A DNA stretch of 64,000 nt from Clostridia bacterium (GCA_017512985.1 JAFWEJ010000003.1:124001-188000); one strand, 5' to 3'. Positions 34,262 to 43,622 are shown, numbered from the stretch's first letter. Notes: generated by a model not told the origin, from the sequence alone. Translations and numbers: made by a program.

Positions 34262-36214
34262 TTATTCGCCCGCAAGCCAGGCAGCCTTCGCGGCTTCATA
34301 CTGTTCGGTGGTTACAGGCTCGTTCTGCAGCTTCATATACTTGAAGTAAGGAACCACATTGTAGGAAGCCTGGCCGTACAGGCCGTAACCGGCAGAGAAA
34401 GGAACAACCTTGCTCACCATCAGGCTGGCGCCGCTGGTGGAGAAGGGACGGATGATTCCGTTGGTCAGCAGCATCGCTTCGCACTTGGCGAACAGATCGA
34501 TACGCTCGTCGCCTACGGCCGCAATCGCTTCGTCCAGGACCTTCTGGAACTCAATCAGGCCGATGGCTTCCTTCGCAGCCTTGCCGGATTCGCTCTCGTT
34601 CTCGGACGCAAGGTTCAGGCCGGAGTAATTCAGCATGTCGCCGTTGGTGATGTTATAGCAGTTGATGTAGGTCAGGGGATCGCCGTAGTCGGGACCCCAG
34701 CCGGCAGAAAAGGCGAAGTCGATGGAGTTGTCTTCACCGGTGGGAACAGTGTAGAAAGCAGAATAGTAAGCGGAGGCATCGCCCTCGAGCATTGCCAGGT
34801 TGACCTGGACATAGTCGCCGATCGCGTCTTCGATGGACTTCTTCAGAGCCAGGGCAATGTTCTTTCTGTTTTCATGGGAAGCCTGAACCGGGTAGTCCAG
34901 AATGATCGGCCAGCTGCTGATGGTGTCGCCCAGTTCTTCCTTGGCTTTCTCAGCGAAGGCCCTGGCGCGTTCCGGATTGTACCAGGCGTCCTGGCCGTCG
35001 TTCAGGTCGATGCCGGCAAACGCGGGTTCCATCTCTTCCACATACTTGGTCAGGATGGTGCCGTAGTTGGTTCCGTCAGACTGAACAGCGAAGGTGTAGG
35101 GCACCAGGGTGTTGCGGGCGGCGTCCAGCGCGCGCGCTTCGCCCTCGGTGACGGCCAGGGTCGCCTTGGTGGAATACGCGGCGTACACAGCCAGGCGGAA
35201 ATACTTGTTCAGGATCGCAGCCTTGGCGTCCGCCTTCTGGGCGTCGGTCTTGGTGGTAGTGGAGGCGGAAGGATCATTGTACAGGGCGTAGGACTGACGG
35301 TCGAAGTTGAAAGCACCCCAGTAGGAGGAGGCCGTCGTCATGCTCTTGTACTGGTTGTCCTTGTACAGCTCGTCAGCCTTGGCAACAACGTCCGGCAGGC
35401 TGGAGTTGATGGCGGTGGCGGTCACTTCGCCGTTCACGAACATGTTGAAGTTCTGGGCGGGATCGCTGCCGTCGGTGTAGGAAACGACCACGTGCTGTAC
35501 GAACACGTTGTCCTTGTCATAGTAGTTGGGGTTGGCGTCGAACCGGACTTCCTGGGCGGCAACCAGGGAGCTCAGGATGTAGCAGCCGTTGTACAGGATG
35601 CTGGAAGCTTCCACGGCGCCGAAATCGCTGCCCTTGGATTCAAGGAACTCTTCGTTGATGGGCCACAGGATGGAATAGGTGGTCATGCCGTCGAAGTAAG
35701 CGCAGCCCATGGTCAGGGTGTAGGTCAGGGTGTTGCCGTCCGCCTTGATGCCGACGTCGTCCCAGGTGCCGGTGCCTTCAATGTAGGCCTTCAGGCCGAC
35801 GATCAGGTCTTCAACCAGGGACAGGGTCTCGGACTGGGTCGCCACAGCATGCTTCATGCCGGTGACAAAGTCTTCAGCCTTCACTTTGTCGTACACTTCA
35901 CCTTCGTTGGTGGACCAGACAGCGTCGTCGCGGATGATGAAGGTCCACTCGGAAGCGTCTTCGTTATGGCTCCACTCTTTGGCCATGCCGGGGATCAGTT
36001 TCCCGTGGGAATCCTGGGTCAGCAGGCCTTCGATGAAGTTGCAGGTATAGTCGCCGTTGGAGGACTTGTTGTTGTACACATAGTCCAGCGTGGTGATGTC
36101 AAAGCTGTTGATCATCGAATAGGTATCGGGAGCAGCTTCTTCAGCCGCGGCAAAGCTGACGCAGCTCAGCACGAGCGCCAGTGCCAGGACCAGGGACAGA
36201 ATCTTCTTGGTCAT
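34262..36214 (-). CDS. Oligopeptide-type solute-binding protein (family 5)
   Basis: A 650-aa secreted binding protein of the OppA family. The signal peptide MTKKILSLVLALALVLSC is followed by VSFAAAEE; the Cys is in a marginal lipobox context (VLSC), yet a signal peptidase I site (AAA-EE) also fits. Domain features include EWSHNEDASEWTFIIRDDAVW near residue 80 and YFRLAVYAAYSTKATLA. The ATG at 36214 is chosen over an upstream in-frame ATG because AAGGAAAG lies ahead of it and it starts the signal peptide. First gene of operon 2. Confidence 0.94.
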   Translation of the reverse strand: MTKKILSLVLALALVLSCVSFAAAEEAAPDTYSMINSFDITTLDYVYNNKSSNGDYTCNFIEGLLTQDSHGKLIPGMAKEWSHNEDASEWTFIIRDDAVWSTNEGEVYDKVKAEDFVTGMKHAVATQSETLSLVEDLIVGLKAYIEGTGTWDDVGIKADGNTLTYTLTMGCAYFDGMTTYSILWPINEEFLESKGSDFGAVEASSILYNGCYILSSLVAAQEVRFDANPNYYDKDNVFVQHVVVSYTDGSDPAQNFNMFVNGEVTATAINSSLPDVVAKADELYKDNQYKSMTTASSYWGAFNFDRQSYALYNDPSASTTTKTDAQKADAKAAILNKYFRLAVYAAYSTKATLAVTEGEARALDAARNTLVPYTFAVQSDGTNYGTILTKYVEEMEPAFAGIDLNDGQDAWYNPERARAFAEKAKEELGDTISSWPIILDYPVQASHENRKNIALALKKSIEDAIGDYVQVNLAMLEGDASAYYSAFYTVPTGEDNSIDFAFSAGWGPDYGDPLTYINCYNITNGDMLNYSGLNLASENESESGKAAKEAIGLIEFQKVLDEAIAAVGDERIDLFAKCEAMLLTNGIIRPFSTSGASLMVSKVVPFSAGYGLYGQASYNVVPYFKYMKLQNEPVTTEQYEAAKAAWLAGE

Positions 36215-36311
36215 GTTGGGTCTTTCCTTTCTTTTTTGAGATTTTATTATCATCGGGTTTGCCTCCCGATCAATAACCCATTTTCGATTGTCTCGAAAAA
36301 GTACAGTTGGT

Positions 36312-36340
36312 ATCGTACCACAGGAAGACACGAATTGCAA
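36312..36340 (-). promoter_or_regulatory. Promoter of oligopeptide operon 2
   Basis: On the minus strand TTGCAA and TACGAT are 17 bp apart, about 100 bp ahead of the binding-protein start. The segment 36329-36343 matches the operon 1 promoter region at 14 of 15 bases, covering the -35. Confidence 0.7.
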
Positions 36341-36440
36341 ACATTTGTGCAAAATCTGTAACAGATCGGGACTGTGTTTTCTCTGTCCTCTGTACTCTGT
36401 ATACTGTCTTCAGGATACCTGTATACAATCTTATTCGCAA

Positions 36441-36469
36441 TTGACTTGCCGTTTCCCTCTTTGTACAAT
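36441..36469 (+). promoter_or_regulatory. Promoter of the tldD-pmbA pair
   Basis: TTGACT and TACAAT 17 bp apart, about 40 bp ahead of the tldD-type start. With the operon 2 promoter it makes a divergent promoter region of about 290 bp. Confidence 0.8.
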
Positions 36470-36506
36470 ATTTTTTGTTTCAATGTCTGTGTAAAGGAGA
36501 GACAAT

Positions 36507-37952
36507 ATGAAAGCACCTTTTTCTTCCTATCTGAGCGGGATCGCTCCGGGACTGAAGGGGCTGATCTCCCTGCTGCGGCAGCGGTATGATTACGTTTCCG
36601 TCCTGTCCATCGATACCGTGGGTTTCCAGGTGGCCATTTCCCAGCGCGCCAAGTCTGTCACCCGCAACACCCTCTGCACCGAACGGGGCACCGTCGTCCG
36701 GGTATACCGCGGCGGCCTGTATGCCGAATCCGCCTTTACGGGCTTTGATCCCGCGGAAGTGGAAAAAACCTGCTCCGCCATCTGCGCGGAACTGGATAAG
36801 CAGCTGTCCCTCCTGCGGGACTGCGGCACGGAACCCTATGAAACGGGCGTCCTGCCGGACGAGCCCCTGGAAATTTTCGCGGAAATGGAAACCGGGCGGA
36901 TGCCGGAGGACGAGGATATCTCCGCCCTGGTGGACCGGCTGACCGCCATTTCCGACCGCGGAATGGCGCAGGGAAAGGAGCAGGGACTGAATCTCATCGA
37001 TTTTAACGTCCGCGCCTCCTCCACCCACGTCAGCAAGCTGTTCCTTACAGAGCACAGGGACCTGAGGCAGTCCTACGTTTACAGTGAAAGCATGGCCGCG
37101 GCCCTTGTGGCCGGGGAAGACCGGACAGACTTTGCCTACACCTCCGGCTCCGAACGTTTCGGTCCGGAACTGTTCGATACCATGGAAGACCGGATTCCTG
37201 AAGTCCTCCGGATCGCGAAGGATCTGGTTTCCGCGGAGCGCGTCGTTCCCGGTGAATATGAAATCATCACCAGCCCGGAAGTCACCGGCCTGATCGCCCA
37301 TGAGGCCTTCGGCCACGGGGTTGAGATGGACATGTTTGTCAAAGGCCGCGCGCTGGGCGCCGAATACATTGACAAACGGGTCGGCTCCGACCTGGTCACC
37401 ATGCATGAGGGCGCACTATGCGCCGAGGACACGAGCTCATACGCCTTTGACGATGAAGGCACCCCTGCCGGGGACGTGACAGAGATCGACCGCGGCATCC
37501 TCCGCACCGGCATCTGCGACGCGCTCAGCGCCATCCGCCTCGGCGTGAAACCGACGGGCAACGGAAAGCGGCAGAGTTTTTCCCATAAGGTCTATACCCG
37601 TATGACCAACACGATCTTTGACTCCGGCGACAGCACCCTGGAAGAGATGATTGCCTCCGTCAAAAAGGGCTACCTGCTCGAGGGAATGCAGTCCGGTATG
37701 GAAGATCCCAAGCACTGGGGCATCCAGTGCATCCTGGACCGCGGATACGAGATCATCGACGGCAAACTGACCGGCAGGGTGGTTTCTCCCCTGGTCATGA
37801 CCGGTTATGTGCCGGACCTGCTCGGCTCCGTATCCATGCTTTCCGGGGACCGGAAAACAGACGGCGCCGGCTACTGCGGCAAGGGGCACAAGGAATGGGT
37901 CAAGACAGCCCAGGGCGGCCCCTATCTGAAAGCGAAAGCGAGGCTGGGATAA
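36507..37952 (+). CDS. tldD: TldD-type metallopeptidase subunit
   Basis: A 481-aa member of the TldD/PmbA family, the zinc-bearing subunit: the HExxxH motif is in GLIAHEAFGHGVEMDMF near residue 265, with a Cys in the active-site tail (GAGYCGKGHKEW). TldD and its PmbA (TldE) partner form a heterodimeric protease that degrades unfolded peptides and in some bacteria matures peptide natural products. The gene has its own promoter and GGAGAG ribosome site and is followed at once by the pmbA-type gene. No ribosomal-peptide cluster is visible nearby. Confidence 0.93.
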   Translation: MKAPFSSYLSGIAPGLKGLISLLRQRYDYVSVLSIDTVGFQVAISQRAKSVTRNTLCTERGTVVRVYRGGLYAESAFTGFDPAEVEKTCSAICAELDKQLSLLRDCGTEPYETGVLPDEPLEIFAEMETGRMPEDEDISALVDRLTAISDRGMAQGKEQGLNLIDFNVRASSTHVSKLFLTEHRDLRQSYVYSESMAAALVAGEDRTDFAYTSGSERFGPELFDTMEDRIPEVLRIAKDLVSAERVVPGEYEIITSPEVTGLIAHEAFGHGVEMDMFVKGRALGAEYIDKRVGSDLVTMHEGALCAEDTSSYAFDDEGTPAGDVTEIDRGILRTGICDALSAIRLGVKPTGNGKRQSFSHKVYTRMTNTIFDSGDSTLEEMIASVKKGYLLEGMQSGMEDPKHWGIQCILDRGYEIIDGKLTGRVVSPLVMTGYVPDLLGSVSMLSGDRKTDGAGYCGKGHKEWVKTAQGGPYLKAKARLG

Positions 37953-37953
37953 A

Positions 37954-39240
37954 ATGGCGGACAGACACCTGGAGCAACTGCTCAGCATCCTGAAATCCTC
38001 CGGCGCGGACGCCTGGGAGGTTACCGATACCAACGAATTGGGCTGGGAATTCTATTTTATCCGGCACCGGCTGGACCAGCACCGGACCAAGGCCGTGGAT
38101 TCCTTCTCCGTGAAAGTGTACAAAAATCTGGAGGAAGGCAAGTTCCTCGGCTCCGCGTCTGCGCAGATCGCGCCCGACGCGTCGGAGGAAGAAATGCGTC
38201 GCACCGTGGAAGGCCTGTGCCGGGACGCTTCCTATGTACGGAATCCCTTCTATACCCTGAACAAACCGGCGGAGGCTGAAACGGCCGAAACCGCCCGGAT
38301 GGATATGGAAGCAGTCTGCGGTGATTTCCTGCGCACAATGCGGTCCCTGCCCGAAACGGAAACGGAAGACCTGAACAGTTACGAAATCTTTGTCAGCGAA
38401 ATCCGGCGCCGTTTCCTCAACAGCGAGGGCATCGACGTCACCGACGTCTATCCCTCCTCCATGGTGGAAGCCGTTATCAACGCCCGGAAGGACGGCCATG
38501 AGATCGAACTGTACCGCCTCTTCCACTCCGGCACCTGCGGCAGGGAAACACTGACGCGGGAACTGGCTGAAGCACTGGCCTACGGTCGGGACCGTCTGGC
38601 AGCCTCTCCCACCCCGGCCCTGGAAAAGGCGGACGTCGTCTTCTCCACGGACCCGGCAAAGGAACTGTACCTGTATTTCATCGACCGGCTGCACACCTCC
38701 ATGGTATACCGCGGCATGTCCGACTGGAAAACAGGCGATACCGTCGCGCCGGATAACCTGACCGTCCGGGCCGTGAAAACCCTGCCCAACTCCTCCGGGA
38801 ACACTGCCTGGGACGCCGAGGGCGCGCCGATCCGGGACCTGACCCTGATCGACTGCGGCAAAGCCGTCAGTTTCTGGGGCGGCCGCCAGTTCAGCCAGTA
38901 CCTGGGGCTGGAATCTTCTTTTGAAGCAAACAACTTTGCTGTTTCCGGCGGCACGGAGTCCGCTGAGGACCTGCGTGCCGGAGACTTCCTCGAAGTCGTG
39001 GAATTCTCGGATTTCCAGGCGGATCCCATCACCGGCGACATCGCCGGGGAAATCCGGCTGGCCTATCTGCACCAGGGCGGCAGCGTGACCCCCGTCAGCG
39101 GCGGCTCGGTCTCCGGCAATATCCGGGAACTGCTGGACGGTTTCCGCTTCTCAAAGGAAACCCGGCAGTATGACAGCCTGCTGATTCCCGCCGTGACCCG
39201 CCTGCAGGGCGTGACTGTCACCGGAGCCGGGAACGAATAA
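37954..39240 (+). CDS. PmbA/TldE-type subunit
   Basis: A 428-aa partner of the upstream TldD-type protein. It lacks the HExxxH zinc motif, as is normal for PmbA/TldE, and keeps the family fold with the C-terminal segments TLIDCGKAVSFWGGRQFSQ and VSGNIRELL. It starts 1 bp after the tldD stop, so the subunits are made together. A terminator follows directly. The sequence is fairly diverged, so the assignment leans on context and length. Confidence 0.85.
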   Translation: MADRHLEQLLSILKSSGADAWEVTDTNELGWEFYFIRHRLDQHRTKAVDSFSVKVYKNLEEGKFLGSASAQIAPDASEEEMRRTVEGLCRDASYVRNPFYTLNKPAEAETAETARMDMEAVCGDFLRTMRSLPETETEDLNSYEIFVSEIRRRFLNSEGIDVTDVYPSSMVEAVINARKDGHEIELYRLFHSGTCGRETLTRELAEALAYGRDRLAASPTPALEKADVVFSTDPAKELYLYFIDRLHTSMVYRGMSDWKTGDTVAPDNLTVRAVKTLPNSSGNTAWDAEGAPIRDLTLIDCGKAVSFWGGRQFSQYLGLESSFEANNFAVSGGTESAEDLRAGDFLEVVEFSDFQADPITGDIAGEIRLAYLHQGGSVTPVSGGSVSGNIRELLDGFRFSKETRQYDSLLIPAVTRLQGVTVTGAGNE

Positions 39241-39268
39241 CCCTGGCCTCCCCGAATCGCGCAAAACG

Positions 39269-39303
39269 AACCGCCTGTCCGTGCCGGACAGGCGGTTTAT
39301 TGT
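39269..39303. terminator. Bidirectional terminator between pmbA- and pepD-type genes
   Basis: A perfect 12-bp stem, AACCGCCTGTCC with its complement, and a 5-base loop between convergent genes. The sequence after the stem is T-rich on both strands (TTTATTGTC on the plus, TTCGTTTTG on the minus), so it can end both transcripts. Confidence 0.85.
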
Positions 39304-39314
39304 CTGAAAAACGC

Positions 39315-40778
39315 TCAGTGGTCCGCGAGGTTGAAACCGTTTTTCATCTTCTCGCTGGCAATCTGCAGGATTTTATTGAGGGTTTTTACGGTTTCCTTCC
39401 GGGCCATGGCACTGAGCTTTTCATTGGCTTCCTCCGTAAGGGAAAAGTCGTTTTTTTCGGTCATCTTCCGGTCGTATTCCCGGATCAGCTGCCGGCCCCG
39501 GATCATGATCGATTCCTCATACCGGTCAATGTTCTGGATGGCGGCGGCGAAACAAGGATCCGCCAGGGCGCCGATCAGCCGGCTGGACCAGTAATAGTTC
39601 TCCGTGGAAGCGTCCAGGGTAACCTTGCTCAGGTAGCCCGGAATTTTCGTGACGTTCGTGTAGACCGGCAGCGCCGCACCGAAGGTCGTGGAACCGAAGA
39701 CAATCCACTCAATGCCCCGGATCGCCTCCGGGACGTCCGGCCGGATCTGGCAGATGCTGGTCACGCCGGTGCGGTTGATGCCGATGGAGCGGTACATGCC
39801 GCGGCAGCCCGTATCCCGGCCGGAATAGGGATCATAGGGCGTTCCCTGGTAATGGCCGGAGAGCAGGTATTTCACGTCCTCCGCCGCCACCTTCCGGTCC
39901 GGCTTCAGGCACCAGGGAATGTTGTCGCTTTCCGGGGTGAACTCCGCTTCCGGTCCGTCCCACTTATGGCTTTCCGGCGCCAGGTACCGGCCCATGAACC
40001 ACGCCCTGGGCGTGTTGTAGATATGGTCCATGTCCCGCCGGCTGCCGAAGATATCCCGCGGATTGAACTTCCCGTCCCGGTTCAGGTCCAGGTGATTGTC
40101 CCGGATGAACTCCTTCAGGTCTTTGGAGCACAGGTTCGCCTCCTGCTTCCCGAAAGCATCCTCCAGGTCGAACCCGTCCATGCCGAACTGGTTCGGATTG
40201 ATCACCACCGTATCCTCCGGGATCCGGCGCGCCATCCAGTGATGCCCTCCGATGGTCTCCATCCACCAGACCTCGTTCACGTCGTTGAAGGCGATCCCGT
40301 TGCATTCATAGGTGCCGTAGTGCTCCAGCAGCCGCGCCAGCAGCAGCACGCCTTCCCGGGCCGTGCGGATATAGGGCAGCACCAGGACCACGATGTCCTC
40401 TTCCCCGATGCCGCCGGGCACGTCTTTTTCCTTTTTGCTCTTCGCCTTTTTATATTCGACCAGGGGATCCGCAGCCAGCACCCGCGGATTGGAGGTAATC
40501 GTCTCCGTCGCGGTCATGCCGACGTTGGCCTCGTTGATTCCCGTCGCCGCCCAGATGCCGTCCTTCTGGTCCACGCTGGGGCAGGCCGTGTAGCGCAGCG
40601 GGTTGTCCGGCAGGACAATCTCCGCATGGGAGAGTTTGCTCCGGTATTTTTTCGGCTGATCCTTGGGATTGACCACAATCAGCTTTTTCACGTCAAAATG
40701 GCCGTCGTCCGTCCGGGCGATCATGGTGGATCCGTCATTGCTGGCCTTCCGTCCGACCAGCACCGTTGTACAGGGCAT
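39315..40778 (-). CDS. C69-family dipeptidase
   Basis: A 487-aa Ntn-hydrolase of peptidase family C69 (PepD/dipeptidase A type), which cleaves a broad range of dipeptides. The catalytic Cys is at position 3 (MPCTTVLVGRKAS), exposed after removal of the first residues, so there is no long propeptide or signal peptide and the enzyme should be cytosolic. Other features are NDGSTMIARTDDGHF, NEVWWMETIGGHHWMARR and DRGCRGMY-like regions of the family. It follows the D-lactate dehydrogenase gene by 31 bp and probably shares its transcript. Confidence 0.92.
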   Translation of the reverse strand: MPCTTVLVGRKASNDGSTMIARTDDGHFDVKKLIVVNPKDQPKKYRSKLSHAEIVLPDNPLRYTACPSVDQKDGIWAATGINEANVGMTATETITSNPRVLAADPLVEYKKAKSKKEKDVPGGIGEEDIVVLVLPYIRTAREGVLLLARLLEHYGTYECNGIAFNDVNEVWWMETIGGHHWMARRIPEDTVVINPNQFGMDGFDLEDAFGKQEANLCSKDLKEFIRDNHLDLNRDGKFNPRDIFGSRRDMDHIYNTPRAWFMGRYLAPESHKWDGPEAEFTPESDNIPWCLKPDRKVAAEDVKYLLSGHYQGTPYDPYSGRDTGCRGMYRSIGINRTGVTSICQIRPDVPEAIRGIEWIVFGSTTFGAALPVYTNVTKIPGYLSKVTLDASTENYYWSSRLIGALADPCFAAAIQNIDRYEESIMIRGRQLIREYDRKMTEKNDFSLTEEANEKLSAMARKETVKTLNKILQIASEKMKNGFNLADH

Positions 40779-40809
40779 TGTTCCTTTCCTCCGTTTATCG
40801 ATGATTTAT

Positions 40810-41886
40810 TCAGAAACACTTTCCGGAAGGCTTCCCGCCGCATTGCTGCAGCTTGCCGCACTTGTAGCACAGCTCGTTCACGCTCGTGCCTTCCGCGAGG
40901 AAAGTGCGGATGTTGTCCAGGGTCGTGTCCGCGATGTTTGCCAGCGCCTCCTGCGTCAGGAATGCCTGGTGGGAGGAAACGATGACGTTTGGCATGGAAA
41001 TCAGCCGTGCCAGCGTGTCATCCTCCACAATATGCCCGGAAAAGTCGTGGAAAAAGATGCTGGATTCCTCCTCGTACACGTCCAGGCAGGCCGCGCCGAC
41101 CTGCCGGCTCTTGATTCCCTCCAGCAGGTCCTCCGAGTCGATCAGCCCGCCCCGGGAGGTGTTCAGGATCACGACGCCCTTCTTCATCTTCGCGATGCTT
41201 TCCCGGTTGATCATGTGGGCTGTTTCATCCGTCAGGGGACAGTGCAGGGAAAGGATGTCGCACTCCTTCCAGAGTTCCTCCAGGTCCGCGTAGCGGACGC
41301 CTTTCTCCTTCAGCTTTTCGCTCGGGAACTTGTCAAAAGCCAGCACCTTCATGCCGAAGCCCAGGCAGATATCGATAAAGCACGCGCCGATCTTGCCCGT
41401 GCCGATCACGCCGACGGTTTTGCCGTGCAGGTCAAAGCCCGTCAACCCGTTCAGGCTGAAGTTGAAGTCCCGCGTCCGGATATACGCCTTGTGTATCCGG
41501 CGGACGGAGGTCAGCAGCAGCGCCGCGGCATGCTCCGCCACCGCGTAGGGGGAATAGGCCGGTACCCGGACCACATGGATCTTTCCGAAGCAGGCCTCCA
41601 CGTCCACATTGTTGTAGCCGGCACAGCGCAGGGCGATCAGTTTCACGCCCATGCCGGCCAGCGTTTCCGCCAGGGCGCCGTCCACCATATCATTCACGAA
41701 GATGCAGACCACGTCCGCACCCTTCGCCAGGTTTACCGTATCCGCGCTCAGCCGGGTGTCAAAGAACTTCATCTCACACTCCGGCAGGTCGGGATGCGCC
41801 TCCCGGAAGACCGGCAGCGCGCTTTCAAAGGACTGGATATCATAGTCCTTCGCGTCAAAGAATACGATCCTGATCGCCTGTTTCAT
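40810..41886 (-). CDS. D-lactate dehydrogenase (2-hydroxyacid dehydrogenase family)
   Basis: A 358-aa NAD-dependent enzyme reducing pyruvate to D-lactate. Features: RCAGYNNVD and VPAYSPYAVAEHAAALLL (typical of the LdhA group), the Rossmann loop GVIGTGKIG, catalytic Arg in NTSRGGLID, Glu in YEEESSIFFHDFS, and His in SSHQAFLT. It is about 25 residues longer than usual at the C terminus, where a Cys-rich tail CYKCGKLQQCGGKPSGKC occurs. AGGAGG precedes the ATG. Context suggests a fermentative role. Related 2-hydroxyacid dehydrogenases cannot be fully excluded. Confidence 0.9.
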   Translation of the reverse strand: MKQAIRIVFFDAKDYDIQSFESALPVFREAHPDLPECEMKFFDTRLSADTVNLAKGADVVCIFVNDMVDGALAETLAGMGVKLIALRCAGYNNVDVEACFGKIHVVRVPAYSPYAVAEHAAALLLTSVRRIHKAYIRTRDFNFSLNGLTGFDLHGKTVGVIGTGKIGACFIDICLGFGMKVLAFDKFPSEKLKEKGVRYADLEELWKECDILSLHCPLTDETAHMINRESIAKMKKGVVILNTSRGGLIDSEDLLEGIKSRQVGAACLDVYEEESSIFFHDFSGHIVEDDTLARLISMPNVIVSSHQAFLTQEALANIADTTLDNIRTFLAEGTSVNELCYKCGKLQQCGGKPSGKCF

Positions 41887-41938
41887 CTCCGCTCCTCCTG
41901 AACTGTCTGGAATAAAGTATCAGATTCCAATCATAACT

Positions 41939-41970
41939 AATTATGAATTATGAATTGTGAATTATGAATT
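41939..41970. repeat. Heptad tandem array after the alpha-amylase gene
   Basis: Units AATTATG, AATTATG, AATTGTG, AATTATG, AATT on the plus strand, ending in the stop codon of the amylase. On the coding strand the unit is ATAATTC/ACAATTC, the same type as after rseP. Confidence 0.9.
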
Positions 41971-43537
41971 ACTTCAGCACCACACTGGTCTGGGAATAAA
42001 GCGTCAGGATTCCGTCCTCCAGCGTCGCTCCGCCTTCATCGGGGATTGCTTCCAGTACTGCGCAGATCTCCGTAAAGGGATGGTCCGTCGCTTTTGTCAG
42101 GTCCAGTACTTTTTTGCCTTCCGTCGTATTGTGGAAAACACCGGCCACAGAGCCGTTCCACTCGCAAAGGAACCCGCCGGCCTTTGTGTCAGGAAAAGAC
42201 AGGGCGGTATAGGCGCCCCGCGCGATTTCGGGGTTTTCGCGGCGGACTTTGATCAGGTTCCGGTAATGCCACAGCATCGATCCCGCGGATTTCTCCCCGT
42301 CCGCCACGGAAGAGAACCTGGATTTATCATAATCGCTGCCAACCGGATCCTGTACCGTATCCCCGTCACCCCAGGGCATGGCCAGCCGCCGGTTTGCATC
42401 TGTGTTCGCGCCTCCCCGGGCGCCCCTCAACCCGATCTCCTCCCCGTAGTAGATAAAAGGAGACCCGGGAGACAGGATGTAGAGATTGGCGGCCATCTGC
42501 ATGCAGCCGCTGGCGGCTGTCAGGTATCCGGCGGCCCGGTCTGTGTCATGATTGGCGATAAACAGAATATTCATCGCTTCCGGGTTAACGGCGTGAATAC
42601 TGTCCAGGTACTGCTGCGTGGCTCTGGTAAACCGGTTCACATCCGCCCCCCTGGCCGTCTCCGCAATCAGTCCCTCCGCCATGGCGGTGGAAAAATGGAA
42701 ACAGTTGAACGCTTTCAGGTACCGGTTGACGACCGCGTCTCCGTCCCAGACCTCCGCGACGGTATAGAGATTCGGGTTGATCTTCCTGAGTTCATCCATA
42801 TACCACAGCCAGAAATCCTGGTTCCTGTCATGTTCTCCGTAATACGGATACTTCGCCGCGTCAAAGCGGAACCCGTCAACCCCGAGATTCAGCCAGTAGG
42901 CAGCCACATCCAGGAGCGCGCTGCGGACCTTTTCATTGTCAAAATTCAGCTCCGGCATGGAATCGGAAAAATTGCTCTCATAGAGGATGTCTGTTCCGTA
43001 AAGCCTGGAAAAATGCCTGCCGGCCGGAACCGGATCCCCGTCCGGAATCCAGGTATAATAGTTGTAGTATTCCTGTTCCGTATTATGCATCAGGTGGGCG
43101 TTCCGGAACCGCCTGAACCACTCGCATTCCGCCCCGGTATGGTTCAGCGGAAGATCCAGGATCAGCTTCACGTCCCGTTCGTGGCACAGGTCGATCAGCT
43201 CTTTCAGGTCTTCCTCCGTGCCGAAAGCCGGATCAATCTGATAATAATCCGTCACATCATATTTATGATAGGAAGGGGACAGAAATACCGGTGTGAGCCA
43301 TATTCCTTCAATGCCCAGGCTTTTTCCGGAAGACAGGTCCCCGTCGTTCAGGTAATCCATCCGATTGATGATTCCGCGCAGATCGCCGACTCCGTCTCCG
43401 TTGGAATCAGAGAAGGAACCGACAAAGATCTCATAGAATACCCGGCTGTTGTTTTCCATGTCCAGGCCTTTCTCTTCCGCGGATGCGGCGCCGCAAATCA
43501 GGATCAGCACCAATAAAAACAATCCAATCCGTCTCAT
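41969..43537 (-). CDS. Secreted GH13 alpha-amylase
   Basis: A 522-aa glycoside hydrolase family 13 enzyme acting on alpha-1,4-glucans outside the cell. A signal peptide (MRRIGLFLLVLILICGAASA-EE) is followed by the catalytic barrel with the four conserved regions: LILDLPLNHTG, GFRFDAAKY (nucleophile Asp), TVAEVWDGD (acid Glu) and FIANHDTDR. A short beta domain closes the C terminus; no binding module is seen. The start at 43537 is chosen for its ribosome site (AAGGGAA) and signal peptide. The maltodextrin-type ABC genes 4 kb away could import its products. Confidence 0.94.
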   Translation of the reverse strand: MRRIGLFLLVLILICGAASAEEKGLDMENNSRVFYEIFVGSFSDSNGDGVGDLRGIINRMDYLNDGDLSSGKSLGIEGIWLTPVFLSPSYHKYDVTDYYQIDPAFGTEEDLKELIDLCHERDVKLILDLPLNHTGAECEWFRRFRNAHLMHNTEQEYYNYYTWIPDGDPVPAGRHFSRLYGTDILYESNFSDSMPELNFDNEKVRSALLDVAAYWLNLGVDGFRFDAAKYPYYGEHDRNQDFWLWYMDELRKINPNLYTVAEVWDGDAVVNRYLKAFNCFHFSTAMAEGLIAETARGADVNRFTRATQQYLDSIHAVNPEAMNILFIANHDTDRAAGYLTAASGCMQMAANLYILSPGSPFIYYGEEIGLRGARGGANTDANRRLAMPWGDGDTVQDPVGSDYDKSRFSSVADGEKSAGSMLWHYRNLIKVRRENPEIARGAYTALSFPDTKAGGFLCEWNGSVAGVFHNTTEGKKVLDLTKATDHPFTEICAVLEAIPDEGGATLEDGILTLYSQTSVVLK

Positions 43538-43571
43538 ACAGTATTCCCTTCTTTCTGCAGCCTTCTCCTGT

Positions 43572-43600
43572 ATCATGGACTATCAGGCGCAGGTTGTCAA
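43572..43600 (-). promoter_or_regulatory. Candidate amylase promoter
   Basis: On the minus strand a perfect TTGACA and CATGAT are 17 bp apart, about 35 bp ahead of the start. Its -35 overlaps the -35 of the divergent promoter by five bases. Confidence 0.6.
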
Positions 43601-43622
43601 GGGAATGAAAAAATGCTATATT
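43594..43622 (+). promoter_or_regulatory. Promoter of the galactanase operon
   Basis: TTGTCA and TATATT 17 bp apart, about 35 bp ahead of the membrane-protein start codon, back to back with the amylase promoter. Confidence 0.7.

Noticed and set aside
34874..36361. A 495-codon plus-strand frame opposite the operon 2 binding protein
   Set aside because: Gly/Val-rich shadow of a clear OppA-family gene; no ribosome site or domain.
39300..40985. A 561-codon plus-strand frame opposite the C69 dipeptidase gene
   Set aside because: Mirror frame; the minus-strand gene has the family's N-terminal Cys and a terminator and ribosome site in the right places.
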